From the NCBI GenBank assembly GCA_025456145.1, contig JALOLD010000024.1:1-41613 (forward strand): 41,613 bases of DNA. Reading direction: 5' to 3'. The notes under the pieces are model-generated. The model worked only from the letters and a program-made list of their open reading frames with translations. It was not told where the DNA came from and did no database searches. The translations under genes and the position numbers were made by a program. Below are positions 41,459 to 41,613 of the stretch, in pieces. Each line of letters begins with the position of its first letter. Positions within the stretch are counted from its first letter, which is position 1. This DNA comes from Thermoanaerobaculales bacterium (GTDB lineage Bacteria; Acidobacteriota; Thermoanaerobaculia; Thermoanaerobaculales; Sulfomarinibacteraceae).

Positions 41459-41613
41459 AGGGCCGGGAGGGATGGTGATTCACCACAGACGCACAGAGCC
41501 ACAGAGGCACGGGCCCGTCGCATCGTCACAACCACGAAGACACCAAGACACGAAGGAAACACGAAGCCGTCGCAATCGGATCAGGGCCATCGCAGTGGTG
41601 TGGCGGAGGGCCG
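41459..41613 (+). repeat. Composite intergenic repeat running off the window edge
   Basis: The order is GGGCCGGGAGGGATGGTGATT, CACCACAGACGCACAGAG, CGTCACAACCACGAAGACACC with AAGACACGAAGG, ACGAAGCCGTCGCAATC, then GATCAGGGCCATCGCAG and GGCGGAGGGCCG. These are the same modules, in the same order and orientation, as the 134-bp units at 13641-14183. The element lies upstream of the AI-2E-type gene and is truncated by the window end. Confidence 0.88.

Overview
The window reads as GC-rich (roughly 70%) chromosomal DNA of a free-living heterotrophic bacterium. It holds about 26 protein genes and the RNase P RNA on both strands, with no transposase, integrase, phage gene, tRNA, rRNA or CRISPR array. 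The combination of FHA regulators, GYF_2/AIM24 and sulfatase-TPR proteins, several secreted peptidases, a 'DGFExG..W' C-terminal tag and intergenic repeats of the 'ACCACGAAGACAC' type suggests Acidobacteriota, perhaps a Thermoanaerobaculia-like lineage. That placement is inference; nothing in the window proves it.

Layout. 0-4.8 kb: a small conserved protein, a secreted beta-rich protein, a DapA-family aldolase/lyase, a quinone oxidoreductase-like MDR protein and an M29 aminopeptidase. 4.8-12.1 kb: a signalling and housekeeping stretch with a ClpX-like AAA+ ATPase, an FHA protein carrying a degenerate sigma-54-activator module, rnpB, an LD-carboxypeptidase overlapping a cNMP-binding/FHA protein by ATGA, and recG, which appears to start at CTG. 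12.1-21.9 kb: an aminotransferase, an 0.8 kb repeat block, a secreted PQQ-type sugar dehydrogenase, a fusion of a glutamate-cysteine-ligase-like domain with an M20 peptidase, more repeats, a GYF_2-AIM24 protein and a sulfatase-TPR lipoprotein. 22-28 kb: a secreted Cys-rich protein with its own terminator, a YedK/HMCES protein, then a phosphohexomutase, carbamoyltransferase, SxtJ-like and DUF5989/SxtK-like operon. 28-36.2 kb: secreted peptidases of families M1, M14 and M4 (the last with an inserted PA domain). 36.3-41.6 kb: two divergent nitrilase-superfamily proteins (one with no lysine at all), a response regulator, a secreted clan GH-A glycosidase with an Ig-like domain, an AI-2E-type membrane protein, and repeats again at the edge.

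The genes suggest a cell that degrades peptides and glycans outside the cell and finishes amino-acid and cell-wall turnover inside it. The most unusual items are the GCS2-M20 fusion, the lysine-free nitrilase homologue, the pseudo-activator and modified ClpX-like ATPase beside FHA proteins, the SxtI/J/K-type carbamoylation operon, and a modular intergenic repeat family. Three of that family's sites lie between convergent genes. Promoters are recognisable as (G/C)GTA-type -10 boxes, some with a good -35 at 17 bp.
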